Below, one piece after another: positions 19,366 through 30,000 of a DNA stretch of 64,000 nt; positions within the stretch are counted from its first letter, which is position 1; each line of letters opens with the position of its first letter. The DNA is from Basidiobolus meristosporus CBS 931.73 (taxonomy: Eukaryota > Basidiobolomycota > Basidiobolomycetes > Basidiobolales > Basidiobolaceae). The stretch lies in assembly GCA_002104905.1 (NCBI GenBank), contig MCFE01000044.1:1-64000 (forward strand), read 5' to 3'. The position numbers were made by a program, and so were the translations under genes. Below the pieces are notes generated by a model, which was given only the letters and a program-made list of their open reading frames with translations, was not told the origin of the DNA and searched no databases.

Positions 19366-19730
19366 ATGTCTTACGTTGCCAAAGGTAAACCCGGATTCGA
19401 AGAACAAGTCGAGCCAAGATCCACAAGATCCGTATCACCTTGACTTCCCGTAACGTCAAGAACCTCGAGAAGGTTTGCGCCGACTTGGTCTCCCGTGCCA
19501 AGGACAAGCAACTCCGCGTTAAGGGTCCCGTCCGTCTCCCCACCAAGGTCCTCCGCATCACCACCCGTAAGACCCCCAACGGTGAGGGTTCCAAGACCTG
19601 GGATCGTTTCGAAATGAGAATCCACAAGCGTTTGATCGACTTGCACTCTCCTTCCGAGATCGTCAAGCAAATCACCTCCATCTCCATCGAGCCCGGAGTC
19701 GAGGTTGAGGTCACCATCGCTGACGCCTAA
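19366..19730 (+). CDS. RPS20: Ribosomal protein uS10 (S20e) with an apparent one-base frameshift
   Basis: Component of the small ribosomal subunit head. The ATG at 19366 gives [15 protein letters not shown], a plausible fungal S20 N-terminus. At about 19411 the frame must change to reach [20 protein letters not shown], which runs in another frame to the TAA at 19728. In the written frame the sequence stops at 19441. One extra G after GTCGAG (GAGGCC instead of GAGCC) would restore VEAKIHKIR. The rest is intact: [52 protein letters not shown]. The gene is normally essential and there is no sign of decay elsewhere, so a base missing from the assembly is likelier than a real mutation. No intron of plausible size explains it. 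AATAAA lies at 19774. Confidence 0.9.
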
Positions 19731-20106
19731 ATCTGTTCTCTTCCTGTTCCGCAGCGAGCGAGCTTTCTTCGACAATAAACTTTTCTTGTCTTCTATTCTA
19801 CCTTCTTGGGTTATGTGTGATGGATGGGTGTGTATGGTGGTTAGGATGCGGTGCTGGAATCGGATATTCCAGAATGCATCAAGGGATCGGGATTAGTCAA
19901 CGTGGGGAGATTTGGAAGCTCCTGAGCGTTGTCTCGGATAATCCATATCATGGACGACCTGTGTGCTACTTCCCCAATCAATTGGTATTACTATTCTTGA
20001 TGCCAACATTTTCGTACACTAGCCAATTCTCCTGTCATCCTACAGCTAATTAAGCGAGTCCTCATCCCAACCTTGGCTTCGTTTCCACTCACTGACACCC
20101 CAAACC
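19731..20106. other. Intergenic region between RPS20 and AFG1
   Basis: 3' flank of RPS20 (AATAAA at 19774-19779) and leader of AFG1. No gene seen. Confidence 0.6.
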
Positions 20107-22439
20107 ATGCCCCCTCTCTTTAGATACCTCTCCAGACCGGCGCTCAGAAACACCAGGTTCTGGAACAGTAGGCCCACGGCCTTGATGACCCCCCACGTGC
20201 TCAAAACCGCCTCTCGAACCGCCACCGTAAGATATTTAAGCGGCGGGCAGGAAAATGCTCTGCACGCTACGCCCGTCCTTGAGAACGGAAACCGGGTTGA
20301 GAGGGAGCCCAGTGGGAAAACGTCAGGTATTTAAACCACCCGGTCTACACGGTCAACCCTGCCGGTTCCGGCGAGACTGTTCACCATGTCCGTGGTTCTC
20401 TCCACTGAGCCAGGTTTGTTTTAGAACACGACGGGCCGATCGCGACGTACGACAAGCTGGTCACCTCGGGGGTGGTGAACGACGACAGCTACCAACGCTC
20501 CGTAGTTCAACTACTGGAGGATTTGCATACCGAGTTGAAAACCTACCACCCCGGACTGAGCCCGGCCGTCCAGACATCTTTCTTCTCAAAGGTAAGCGTG
20601 CGTGTGTGCGTGTGCCTGTCGTTTGGCCGGTAGTAATGTGTTCGCTTCGTCACCCCTTCCCCAGTGGTTTGGCAACACGACTGCGTCGCGGAGCAGCGCA
20701 CCCAAAGGTTTATACTTGTAAGTAGGCCGAGGTAGGGGAACTTCGATTTGACACTATGGATGCTGACTGTTGTGCTCTAGGTATGGTGACGTGGGTAAGT
20801 GGTGGAGCGCTTCAGGCTGCCCTCGGTTCCGTGGAATTCACTCCCTCCCCTTCCTGTTAGGAACCGGCAAGACCATGCTGATGAATCTGTTCTACGACAC
20901 GCTGCAGATCCAAAGGAAAAGACGGATCCATTTTCACGCCTTCATGCTAGACGTGCACTCAAGTAAGCCCCCTTCAGGGTGTGCCAACGATCAGGGACCA
21001 ACTCCCGCCTGATTGCTTGCTCTCGATGTAGGAATCCAGAAGCTGAAGGATCGTGAAGGGGCCATCGAGGATCCAATCCCGCCCATCGCCCGAGATCTCG
21101 CCGATGAAGCGTACGTCCTCTGCTTCGATGAGTTCCAGGTAAGTTCCCCGGGGTGCCCACCGCCGACCACGCCATTCATACGCCACCATCCAGGTCACCG
21201 ACATCGCCGACGCGATGATCCTCCGTCGACTCATCTCCAGTTTGACCGAACACGGGGTCGTGATCGTGACGACGTCCAACCGGCATCCAGATGGTATGTC
21301 CTCGTGCATCCGGCTACCATGGGCACCCTCCAAACTAACCATCCCACTTCCCCAGAGCTTTACAAGAACGGGATCCAGAGAAAGAGCTTCATCCCCTGCA
21401 TCGAGTTACTGAAAGAGAAGTGCAAGGTGGTCGCGCTGGATTCTGGAACGGATTACCGTAGACTTGGTAGGTTTCCTCCACGGATCACCCCTTCGGCCAT
21501 AGACCAACTCGATTCCCCCTTTAGCCAAAGAAGCGGACCGGGTTTTCTTCAGGTAGGTCGATCCCCCGCCCTCCCACTCAAACCCACGTCCCAATCACCC
21601 CTCCATCTCACCGCGTATTCTTCTACCTTCTAGCCCCCTCACCAAGGAAAACACGGAGAGCGTCCAGAAGATTTTCGATCGGTTGTCTCAAAGCCAGCCA
21701 GGTAACTACTTCGTGACTCATCACTCAGTCTGGGCACATCCGACAGACCGTCCTAACCTACATCACATCAACCAGTCAAGCCGAAGGTCCTCGAATTCCT
21801 AGGCCGCAGTCTGGTGATTCCTGAGTCGGCGGGCGGTGTGGCGAAGATCAGCTTCCAAGAGCTTTGTGGCGAGGTACGACCCCCTTCCCCCTTCCACAAA
21901 CCTAACAGGCTGACGGTTGTTTTCGCAGGCGCATGGGGCGGCGGATTACCTCGAGCTGGCCAAAAACTTCCACACCTTGGTTCTCACGGACATGCCCAAG
22001 ATGAATCTCAGCCACCGGAACGAGGCCCGACGATTCATCACACTGCTGGATGCGTTATATGAGAATCACGTAATTCCCCTTCACCATCCCCTCGTTCGAC
22101 CCGACCTAACCCTTCCCCATCCTCCTTCCCCTTCATCTTTAGGTCGTGCTCGTCTGCAGCGCCGAGGACGATATCCTGAACCTCTTCTCCCCCGACAAGC
22201 AACTCGACCACGAGTCCAACGACCATAGGATGCTGATGGATGACCTGGGCCTTTCCAACCAGCAGGTAAGTCCCTTCCTGAACGTTCCGGTCGCTCTCAC
22301 GTGGGACTAACTCGGGGACCAGCTGTCCAGCCCGATCTTCTCCGGGGAGGAGGAGATCTTCGCTTTCCAGCGTGCGGTCAGTCGTCTGATAGAAATGCAA
22401 GGGCAGAGCTGGTTGAGCCGCAACCGCAGCCACGCTTGA
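20107..22439 (+). CDS. AFG1: AFG1/LACE1-type mitochondrial AAA ATPase
   Basis: ATPase of the inner mitochondrial membrane linked to turnover of cytochrome-oxidase subunits. Fourteen exons are deduced: 20107-20326, 20425-20591, 20665-20717, 20781-20794, 20861-20962, 21032-21138, 21194-21293, 21356-21466, 21525-21552, 21634-21701, 21776-21873, 21929-22069, 22143-22265 and 22323-22439; spliced product 482 residues, all introns GT-AG. The first about 45 residues are Arg/Ser/Leu-rich, a mitochondrial presequence. Motifs: [10 protein letters not shown] near the start of the domain, P-loop [19 protein letters not shown], Walker [19 protein letters not shown], sensor [30 protein letters not shown], and C-terminal [18 protein letters not shown]. 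The fourth exon is only 14 bases and encodes part of the P-loop. AATAAA lies at 22470. The first intron (98 bases) is the least certain because the N-terminus is poorly conserved. Confidence 0.93.
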
Positions 22440-22540
22440 CTTGACCGGGTGGAAACCATGTGAACCAACAATAAACCGATGTATCATTCACCAGCCAAAT
22501 CGAATCCTCGCCAGTGCATAGTTTATTTGGGTGCGATTGG

Positions 22541-22622
22541 GAGGGGAGGGAGGCCGCAGTGGTGGGGAAGGGACAGGGGACAGGGAAAGGGAAAGGGACG
22601 GGAACGGGGGCATGGAAAAGGG
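22541..22622 (+). repeat. G/A-rich polypurine tract between convergent genes
   Basis: Almost pure G and A on the plus strand (GGGACAGGGGACAGGGAAAG and similar) in the about 206-base space between the 3' ends of AFG1 and MEMO1. Possibly a transcription-termination or triplex-prone element; that is inference. Confidence 0.6.
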
Positions 22623-22645
22623 GGCTGGTATTGCTTGGGCAGGAT

Positions 22646-24086
22646 TCATGCGGGCACAGGGAGAAAGATGTAAGCGGAGGCGTAGCTCACGGAGCTTTCG
22701 TTGGGTCGCTGGACCCGACTCGATTGGGAGTAATGTATGAAGCGAATGATCGGCCCGGTGGATGCGTGGTTTCCATCGAGAATGGTAGGCTCGGGGGTTG
22801 GTTGCGGCCAACCTTCGATCGCCGCCAGCACCACTCCGATCGGATGCCTACCGCAGATGGTGTTCTTCGTGCGACCCAGGTATTCGACGAACCTCTCATG
22901 GTTCACCTCCTCGATCACCGCCATCCCTTCCCGGTCGAGGCGTTCGATCGATTCGTAGATGGGGATGCTTCTCTCCCGGGTCCGGGTGACGTCCGACGGG
23001 GCGGTGCTGGGCTTCTCCGCGGTGGAGTAGAACGTGTACGAGAATCGCGATCCCCTGGAGAATGAAGAATCGTGGTGAGCTACGGGATCAAGACGTCGGG
23101 CTCATTGGTCCCCTCACCAGTGGCAGAAATCGGAGGAGATCACGAAGAAATTCTCCGGGTCGGCGAGGTAGTCCTGTAGCAACCGACCGTACGCCTGCTC
23201 TTTGCTGGCCGTCAGGGCCCCCACCAGAATCGGGACCAGGGTGATCTGGTCCACCTTGCTGCGAGGGAAAGGGAGCGGAAATCCCGGGCGTCAGCGAACA
23301 CCTACTCCACAAGAAGACACAGGGACGCCCTTGGCGCGCGGCTCTTACCTTTCGAACGTCTTGTAGATGTAGGGAAGATGCATCTCGAGGCTGTGCTCGT
23401 CCTCGTCCACCGACCGGCTCATGGTGGTGAACTTCCCGGTTTCCACCAGTGCCTCGCACACTAAATACCAAAATTCCCCGCCGGTTCAGCCGCCGTACAA
23501 CCAGTACCACCACCCACAACTACCACGGCGGCCACGGAGGACCCCTATCCGCTTACCTTCCTTGTCCACCGACAACGACCCCAACGGGGTCTCGTAGGTG
23601 TCGCACTTCGAGACCGCGCACCCGCTCAAGTATACGTGGTGGGACGGGCCAAGGATGAAGACCCGTTTGCTGGAGGGGAAGGGAGGGAAGGGTTTGGTGA
23701 GTGGGGGCTCGTCACTATCACTATCACTGTCACCGTCACCGTCATGGCCACGGTCACGCCGAACTTACATGGTCTCCACGTCGATGCATTTGTAGGCGTA
23801 CGCGGCGGCCTGACCGCTGTACGTGTACCCGGCGTGACTAGATATCATGAGAAGGGAAAGGGGTCGAGGTTAGTGAGCGGTCCAAGTGGTAGGGAGGGGT
23901 AAAGTCGTGGAGTAAGGTTGGATTCCATGCGTACGGTGCGATCACGGCTCTGGCCCCTTTCACCGGGACTTTGACCCCCTCGGGGCTCTCCTCCGGTACC
24001 CTTCCCAGCCAGGTGGTCAGCTCCTTGTCGAGCTGGCCTCCGTGGCCGGTGTACCAGGAGTTCGCGTGGGTGGCTTTGCGGTGCAT
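22646..24086 (-). CDS. MHO1: MEMO1-family protein
   Basis: MEMO proteins share the fold of non-haem iron dioxygenases and affect redox and cytoskeletal signalling. Six exons: 24086-23935, 23837-23769, 23669-23557, 23460-23349, 23258-23118 and 23054-22646; all introns GT-AG and frame-consistent, giving 331 residues. The start [14 protein letters not shown] is the usual family N-terminus (R-x-A-x-x-x-x-W-Y). Metal-site candidates are all present: [24 protein letters not shown], and the conserved Cys of [13 protein letters not shown]. Further matches: [30 protein letters not shown]. The C-terminus reads [10 protein letters not shown] plus six extra residues. A Pro/Thr insertion after EGWPQP is longer than in most relatives. 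It is convergent with AFG1; the upstream side opens on the transposon island. Yeast name MHO1 is used by homology. Confidence 0.93.
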
Positions 24087-24930
24087 TTCTCGCTCGATTT
24101 CCTTCTTGGTGACTAGAATGATCTTACTTTCTGGTGAGAATCCACTCCCCGCTTTATGGATTCGTCATCGCCCGGGTCACGTGAGGGCCCGCGTAACCGC
24201 TCCCCCTCCCGCCAATGGTTTGTGACTTCCGTGTGACTCTTAAATGACAGACTTGTGGTCTCAAATCGATTCTAATGGGGGAGGGGAGGGCATCTAATAG
24301 AGCCTACCTACCTCATTGCCTGGATTCCCTACTAGGAGTATTTGGAGGTGTTTGGGTTGTTCACTGATGTTATTCTATTCACTTCACAATATTCTGCCAC
24401 CAAACCTAGGCTTTGTGACAAAGGGCCTGCCATTGCAAACACCCTGGCAAACTTGTGTATGGAGGTATTGTACTTGATGGTGGAATTGCCTGGTATTCAC
24501 CCAACTTTACATAAGTCCTCAATTGGGGTAAATGTAGGCAAACCCACAGAATAGTCAGGGCCAGAGAGCTTAGTGCATCATTCTTTGGATTATGATGCTA
24601 GAGCAAAATCTGCAGCAATCTATGTTGTTGCACCTAACTGTTCCACTAACTTGGTCACTTGATGTTCTATGAGTCATGAAAGACCTATCTAAACACTCTG
24701 TGGGGATTTATCAAGAAAACTGTGCCAAAATATTAGGTCCCCTGAATATGAAAACACTTGCAAAACACTTCTCACTATTTAGCCAATGTATTCCTTCTCC
24801 ATGCTAGATTCTAGTCCAACTTATTAGTGTGAGTTCCATATTGAAAGGTGTAGAAATTGGCATGTAACCAAGAGAAACCCAGCACACTTTGGTAAAGCTG
24901 TCCTAATAAAGACTAGGTACTTGTTGCATC
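24087..24930. other. Boundary between gene-rich DNA and the transposon island
   Basis: The first about 150 bases are the GC-rich MEMO1 promoter. Base composition falls sharply after about 24300. The stretch 24780-24920 (a segment ending in CCAGCACACTTTGGTAAAGC) resembles fragments near 42960 and 44830-44960, so decayed transposon DNA starts here. No gene. Confidence 0.55.
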
Positions 24931-24986
24931 TGTTGTAAAAACTTCTAGTTCCCCCTAAATACTCATCTAATTTGGTCACTTAGATC
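24931..24986 (+). mobile_element. First 56 bases of a plus-oriented Copia LTR
   Basis: TGTTGTAAAA at 24931 and the sequence up to TCACTTAGATC match the first 56 bases of the LTR at 25582. It is cut off exactly where the LTR at 24987 begins. No continuation is found after 30000, so the junction is not a simple insertion. Confidence 0.75.
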
Positions 24987-25335
24987 TGTTGTAAGAGTCT
25001 TAGAGATATTGGAAGTGATTGGGAGAACAAGTAGAGAATGTGGTTTTCACTTAATGATTTATTGAATGTAAAAGTAGTATTTATACTTTTACCTGGTCTC
25101 GGCATTACAAACACGTAGAATAGGTTTAGAAAGGTCCCAAGAACATGTGTGCAAAGTTTGGGGCTTTTTGGACAACTTTGAGAATTTTCATGTTCTGGGT
25201 ACCTGGTATTTTGGTGAAAATATTCTAAGTAAATTCCAACAAGGAATTTGGTCAGTATTCTCTAGGATTTGAGGGTAATGATCTAAGTGGCTAAGTCAGG
25301 TGAATATTTAGGTGGAGCTACAAACTTTTACAACA
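24987..25335 (-). repeat. 3' LTR of Copia A (349 bases)
   Basis: Begins TGTTGTAAGAG and ends TTTTACAACA on the plus strand. Next to its inner edge is CTCCCACTCAGC, the complement of the polypurine tract GAGTGGGAG. Confidence 0.92.
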
Positions 25336-25581
25336 CTCCCACTCAGCTAAATGTTCATACTGACTAGTCCTAATTTTGACCTAAGATATTCAAACTTGTC
25401 TCTAGCTAATGGTTTGGTAAATATGTCTGCAATCATTTCATCTGTAGGACATTAAACTAAGCTAACTAAGTTATTCTCTATAGCTTCATGTATGAAATGA
25501 TGTCTAATATCTATGTGCTTGGTTCTAGCATGAAAAGTTGGATTTCTACCTAATTGTATACATCCTGGATTATCTTGAAAT

Positions 25582-25930
25582 TGTTGTAAAAAATTTGTAT
25601 TTCCACCTAAATATTCACCTAACTTAGTCACTTAGATCATTACCTTCAAATCCTAGAAAATACTGACCAAATTCCTTGTCGGGATTTACTTAGAATATTT
25701 TCACCAAAATACCAGGTACCCAGAACATGAAAATTCTGAAAGTTGTCCAAACAGCCCCAAACTTTGTACACATGTTCTTGGGACCTTCCTTAACCTATTC
25801 TACGTATTTGTTATGCCAAGACCAGGTAAAAGTATAAATACTACTTTTACAATCAATAAATCATTAATGAAAACCACATAATCTACTTGTTCTCCCAATC
25901 ACTTCCAATATCTCCAAGACTCTTACAACA
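25582..25930 (+). mobile_element. Solo LTR inserted in Copia A, with 5-base target duplication
   Basis: A 349-base LTR (TGTTGTAAAA to CTTACAACA) lies opposite in direction to its host element. It is flanked by GAAAT at 25577-25581 and GAAAT at 25931-25935. The host RNase H coding sequence is found on both sides. It marks a full element that later lost its body by LTR-LTR recombination. Confidence 0.95.
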
Positions 25931-28900
25931 GAAATAAAGTAATAGGCGTTTTTGACATAGGCCTAAATCTGTAAAAAGCTTTCTTAACCACATTGCTTCT
26001 TTTGTAGCTTCACAGGCTGCCATGTATTCTGCCTCTGTGGTGGAAAGTGCTACAGTTGGTTGCTTTCTTGAATTCCATGAAATTGCTCCTTTACAGTAAA
26101 GAAAGGTGTATCCTGTGGTGGATCTTCTGTTGTCTAAGTTTTGTCCCCAATCTGCATCAGAGTATCCCACAAGATCTTGTTCTGAGTCCTTATAAGTGTA
26201 TCTTAAGCAGATATCCGCAGTTCCTTTTAGGTATCTAAAAATCCGCTTAACTGCTGCAATATGATCTGATCCATAGTTCTGATTATGTTGGCTGACAACT
26301 CCCACTGAATATGAGATATCTGGACTTGTTCCAAGCATGATATACATCAGACTGCCGACCATAGATTGATAAGGAAAGTCAGGGCTTTCAGATGGCACCA
26401 AGCTCTCTTAATTTGGTTGAGTTTTGACCAAGTTAAGGTTTGTCTCCATTGGGGTAGCTGCCAGTTTACAGTATTCCATTTGGTACTTCTTTAGTATATC
26501 TTGAATATACTTGGATTGGCTTAGGGTGATAGTCTGGGTACTTCTGTGTATGGAGAACTTAATCCCTAAGTAGTAATTAAGCTCTCCTAGATCAGACATC
26601 TTGAACTCCTTAGATAGGCTGGATTTAGTCTCTTCCAGTGTTTCTAGGTTATTGGTGGCTATAATAAGATCATCCACATATAGAGCTAATAGAACTGGAC
26701 TTGCTCTATCTGGCTTATAGTATATACTATAGTCAGCATTACTCCTTTTGAAACTCAAAGATTCCAAATATGAATCTATCTTGCAATTCCAGGCTCTTGA
26801 TGATTGTTTGAGACCATATAGTGACTTTTTAAGCTTGCAGACCAAATGGGGGTTATCTTGGTCAACAAACCCATCAGGCTGGTCCATATACACATCCTCA
26901 TCAAGTTCTCCATTCAAAAATGCAGTTTTTACATGCATTTGATGAATAAAAAAACTTATATTTGGCTGCAATAGCCAATATTCATCTGATGGAATTAAAC
27001 TTGGCTACCGGTGCAAAGGTCTCAGTATAGTCAAGTCCTTTTGTTTGAGAGTATCCTTTGGCTACAAGTCTTGCTTTGTATCTTTCAATTGTACCATCAG
27101 CCTTGTATTTTATCTTGAAGACCCATCTGCATCCAATTGATTTTTGGTTGATTGGTAATTTGACTAAGTCCCAAGTTTGATTTTCCGTCAGGGCCTGATA
27201 TTCCTCAGTCATTGCAGATCTCCAAAATTTTGTCTGAGGGCTACTTAGGGCCTCTTTTTCAGTCTGGGGTTCATCAACATGGACTGAATAGGCATAGGCT
27301 AAGTTTGTACCCTCATTGATATAGTAATTTGGGCTATTTCTTGTCCAATTGGATATCCAGGCATTTGATACTGGAATGATCACTTCTGGGATATTCCTGG
27401 GCACTGATTCTGGCTGAACCATGGTTGTGGAGTCCTCTGGAGTGAAAAAATTTCATTGTTTTGCTCTGATTCAATCCTGACAATTGGTGGACTTGAGATC
27501 AAATTTTTGTCATCATCTGATATCATTTTTTGTGAAAATTTTGAATTTTCATCAAACAACACATCCCTGGACTTGATAAGCTTCTTTGCTCTGGTATAGT
27601 AGAGACTGTATGCCTTACTCTCATTGCAGTAGCCCATAAATATGCATTTTACACTTTTAGGCTCAAATTTTGACTGATTTCCGGCTAGTTTTTTGGCATA
27701 TGCTGTACACCCAAATATTCTTAGATGTTCTGCACTTGGTCTGTATCCATACCATACTTCAAATGGAGTAGAATCACAAAGTATTCTGTTATAACTCCTA
27801 TTTTTCAGGTATACAGCAGTGGCAACTGATTCTGCCCAAAAATCATAGGATAATTTTGACCATTGATCATAGATCTTGCCATATTGCATATTGATCTGTT
27901 AGCTTGTTCTGCTACTCCATTTTGCTGTGGGGAGTATGGTACAGCAGACTCTTGCTTTATCCCATGAATGTTGCAGAAGTGGATGAAGAGTTTTGAGGTA
28001 TATTCTCCACCATTGTCAGAGCATATTTTCTTGATTTTTTCACCAGTTTCTCTCTCCACCATGACTTTAAACTCCCTGAGCTTAGACAGAGCTTCTTCCT
28101 TTCTCTCCATGAAGTAGACCCATGTGTATCTTGTATAATCATCAATAAAAGTGATTAAATACTTCATCCCGCCTAAGGATAAATTTTGCATAGATCCACA
28201 CAGATCTGAGTGAATTAGATCTAATTTTTTCTTAGTTTTGATTAACCCAGAGCTCTTGAACGGTTGTCTGGCTTGTTTCCCATATATGCAGGCTTCACAG
28301 TGCTCCAAATTAGCTGCAGATCAATTTTCACTCCAGAAATTAGCTGATCTTTGATTATTTTGCATAAATAATCAAAATTGATGTGCCCAAATCTCCTGTG
28401 CCAAAGCATTGGTGTTTCTTCATTTAAGTTACTTATATTGGCTTCCAAATATGATGGAATATAAGTCAACTTGTATAGATTCTGATCTCTGATGCCCAAT
28501 GCAATATGGGCACCATTTTGATCAGTGATCCTGCATCCAGAATTGTTAAAACTGAAACTGAGTCCTTCTGCTGTGGCCTTGCTTACAAAGAGTAGGTTCT
28601 TGGCTATTTCTGGTACATAGAGTACTTCTTTAAAGGTCAGTGTATGGCTTCCTTCACTGCTTCTAAAGTTTACTTGGATAGTTCCTTCTCCCACTGCATC
28701 AAGTGTTCTATCATCAACCATGAAAACCTTCTTAATTGGAATTTCTTGATATTGGGTAAAAAGTTTTTTTTGGTGTGTAAAGTGTTGAGAAGCTCCAGAG
28801 TCAATATACCACGTCTGAGAATCCTTGTTTGTGGTCATATTTAGTGCAGATATGAATAGTCTATCTTCAGTTGTTGCGGCCATTCCATAATCAGGCTTCT

Positions 28901-29638
28901 TCTGCTGATTATCTTTCTTTTTGAGACACCAGTCTGATGTGTGTCCTTTCCTTTTGCAGTAGTTACAAAACAGGTTGCTGTTGCCTTTGTAGGGTCTTGG
29001 GTACCTCCTTTGCTGGTTATCATTGCTTATTAAAGCATTTTCTTCTCCCTTCTTATTTGCGCTTGATTTTCTTAATTCTTCATCCAGGAGCCTTTCATAT
29101 ATGTAATTTAAGGTCAAATCTTCTGTTCTGGACTCAAGGGCTGATACAAGGCCTTGAAACTTGTCTGTCAGGCTATTCAGGATGGTATCTATCACATCCT
29201 CATCAGTAGTTGGTATGCCCACAGATTCATCTCATCCACCAGCAGGGTAATTCTGTTAATTAAATTTTTCATTTCTTCTCCTGGCAGCATCTTTGTAGTA
29301 AAGAATATTTGTCTCAGATGCATTATCTTGGCAGCTGAACATGACTGGTAGGTGTCTTCCAATGCTTTCCAGGCATTCTTTGCCGTTTTTGCTCTTGAGC
29401 ATTGAATAAGCAATTTGTCCTTGACATTAAGGCAAATGCAGTTAAAGGCACTTTGTTCTTTCTTCTGGCACATTAAGGCTTCCTCTCCCACATCTTTAGG
29501 AGGGCATTCATCTCCCATGACAATATCCCAATGGGTTCATCTTCACCTTCCACACTGGGTAGTTAGATCCATCCAACTTTTCAGCAGAGGCAGAAATTCC
29601 AGTAATAGCAGTAGTAGAGATTGCAGTGAGTGACAGCT

Positions 29639-29652
29639 TGGGGCTCATAACC
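29639..29652 (-). promoter_or_regulatory. Primer-binding site of Copia A
   Basis: The plus strand reads TGGGGCTCATAACC directly against the LTR edge at 29653. This equals the anticodon arm of eukaryotic initiator-tRNA-Met rather than a tRNA 3' end, implying priming by an internally cleaved tRNA as in Drosophila copia. Confidence 0.75.
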
Positions 29653-30000
29653 TGCTGTAAGAGTCTTGGAGATATTGGAAGTGATTGGAAGGACAAGTAG
29701 ATTATGTGGTTTTCACTTAATGATTTATTGAATGTAAAAGTAGTATTTATACTTTTACCTAGTCATGGCATTACAAACACATAGAATAGGTTACAGGAAG
29801 GTCCCAAGAGCATGTGTGCAAAGTTTGGGGCTGTTTGGACAACTTTGAGAATTTTCATGTTCTGGGTACCTGGTATTTTGGTGAAAATATTCTAAGTAGA
29901 TCCCAACAAGGAATTTGGTCAGTATTTGCTAGGATTTGGGGTAATGATCTAAGTGACTAAGTCAGGTGAATATTTAGGTGGAATTACAAATTTTACAACA
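29653..30000 (-). repeat. 5' LTR of Copia A (348 bases)
   Basis: Begins TGCTGTAAGAG (TGTT changed to TGCT) and ends TTTTACAACA on the plus strand. Its promoter box reads GTATAAATACT on the minus strand, with AATAAATCATTAAG as the polyadenylation region. Confidence 0.92.

Larger units (their letters stand above)
25336..29696 (-). pseudogene. Copia A gag-pol, broken by frameshifts and the solo LTR
   Basis: From the 5' end on the minus strand: gag (about 29696-28900) with zinc knuckle CNYCKRKGHTSDWC; protease WYIDSGASQH near 28810; pre-integrase segment LWHRRFGHINFDYL; integrase core with IHSDLCG, SDNGGEY and QQNGVAEQANR (D, D, E); reverse transcriptase with CRWVFKIK and YVDDLIIA; RNase H with GYSDADWG, ALSTTEAEYMAA. 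At least six open segments overlap in different frames (29696-29192, 29222-28242, 28308-27805, 27889-27380, 27422-26982, 26971-26408, 26401-25936), so frameshifts occur at most domain joins. The final part of RNase H lies at 25581-25336, beyond the solo LTR. Confidence 0.9.
24987..30000 (-). mobile_element. Copia retrotransposon, family A, complete but inactive
   Basis: Two LTRs in the same orientation (24987-25335 and 29653-30000, 348-349 bases, TG...CA ends) flank minus-strand gag, protease, integrase, reverse transcriptase and RNase H. This order (integrase before reverse transcriptase) defines Copia. A solo LTR in the opposite direction interrupts the RNase H end at 25582-25930. The flanking 5-mers (AGATC left, CTTAC right) do not match, so one side was rearranged. 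Coding frames are broken in several places. Confidence 0.93.

Noticed and set aside
19366-19441. Programmed ribosomal frameshift in RPS20
   Set aside because: Not known for uS10, no slippery heptamer; a missing base is simpler.
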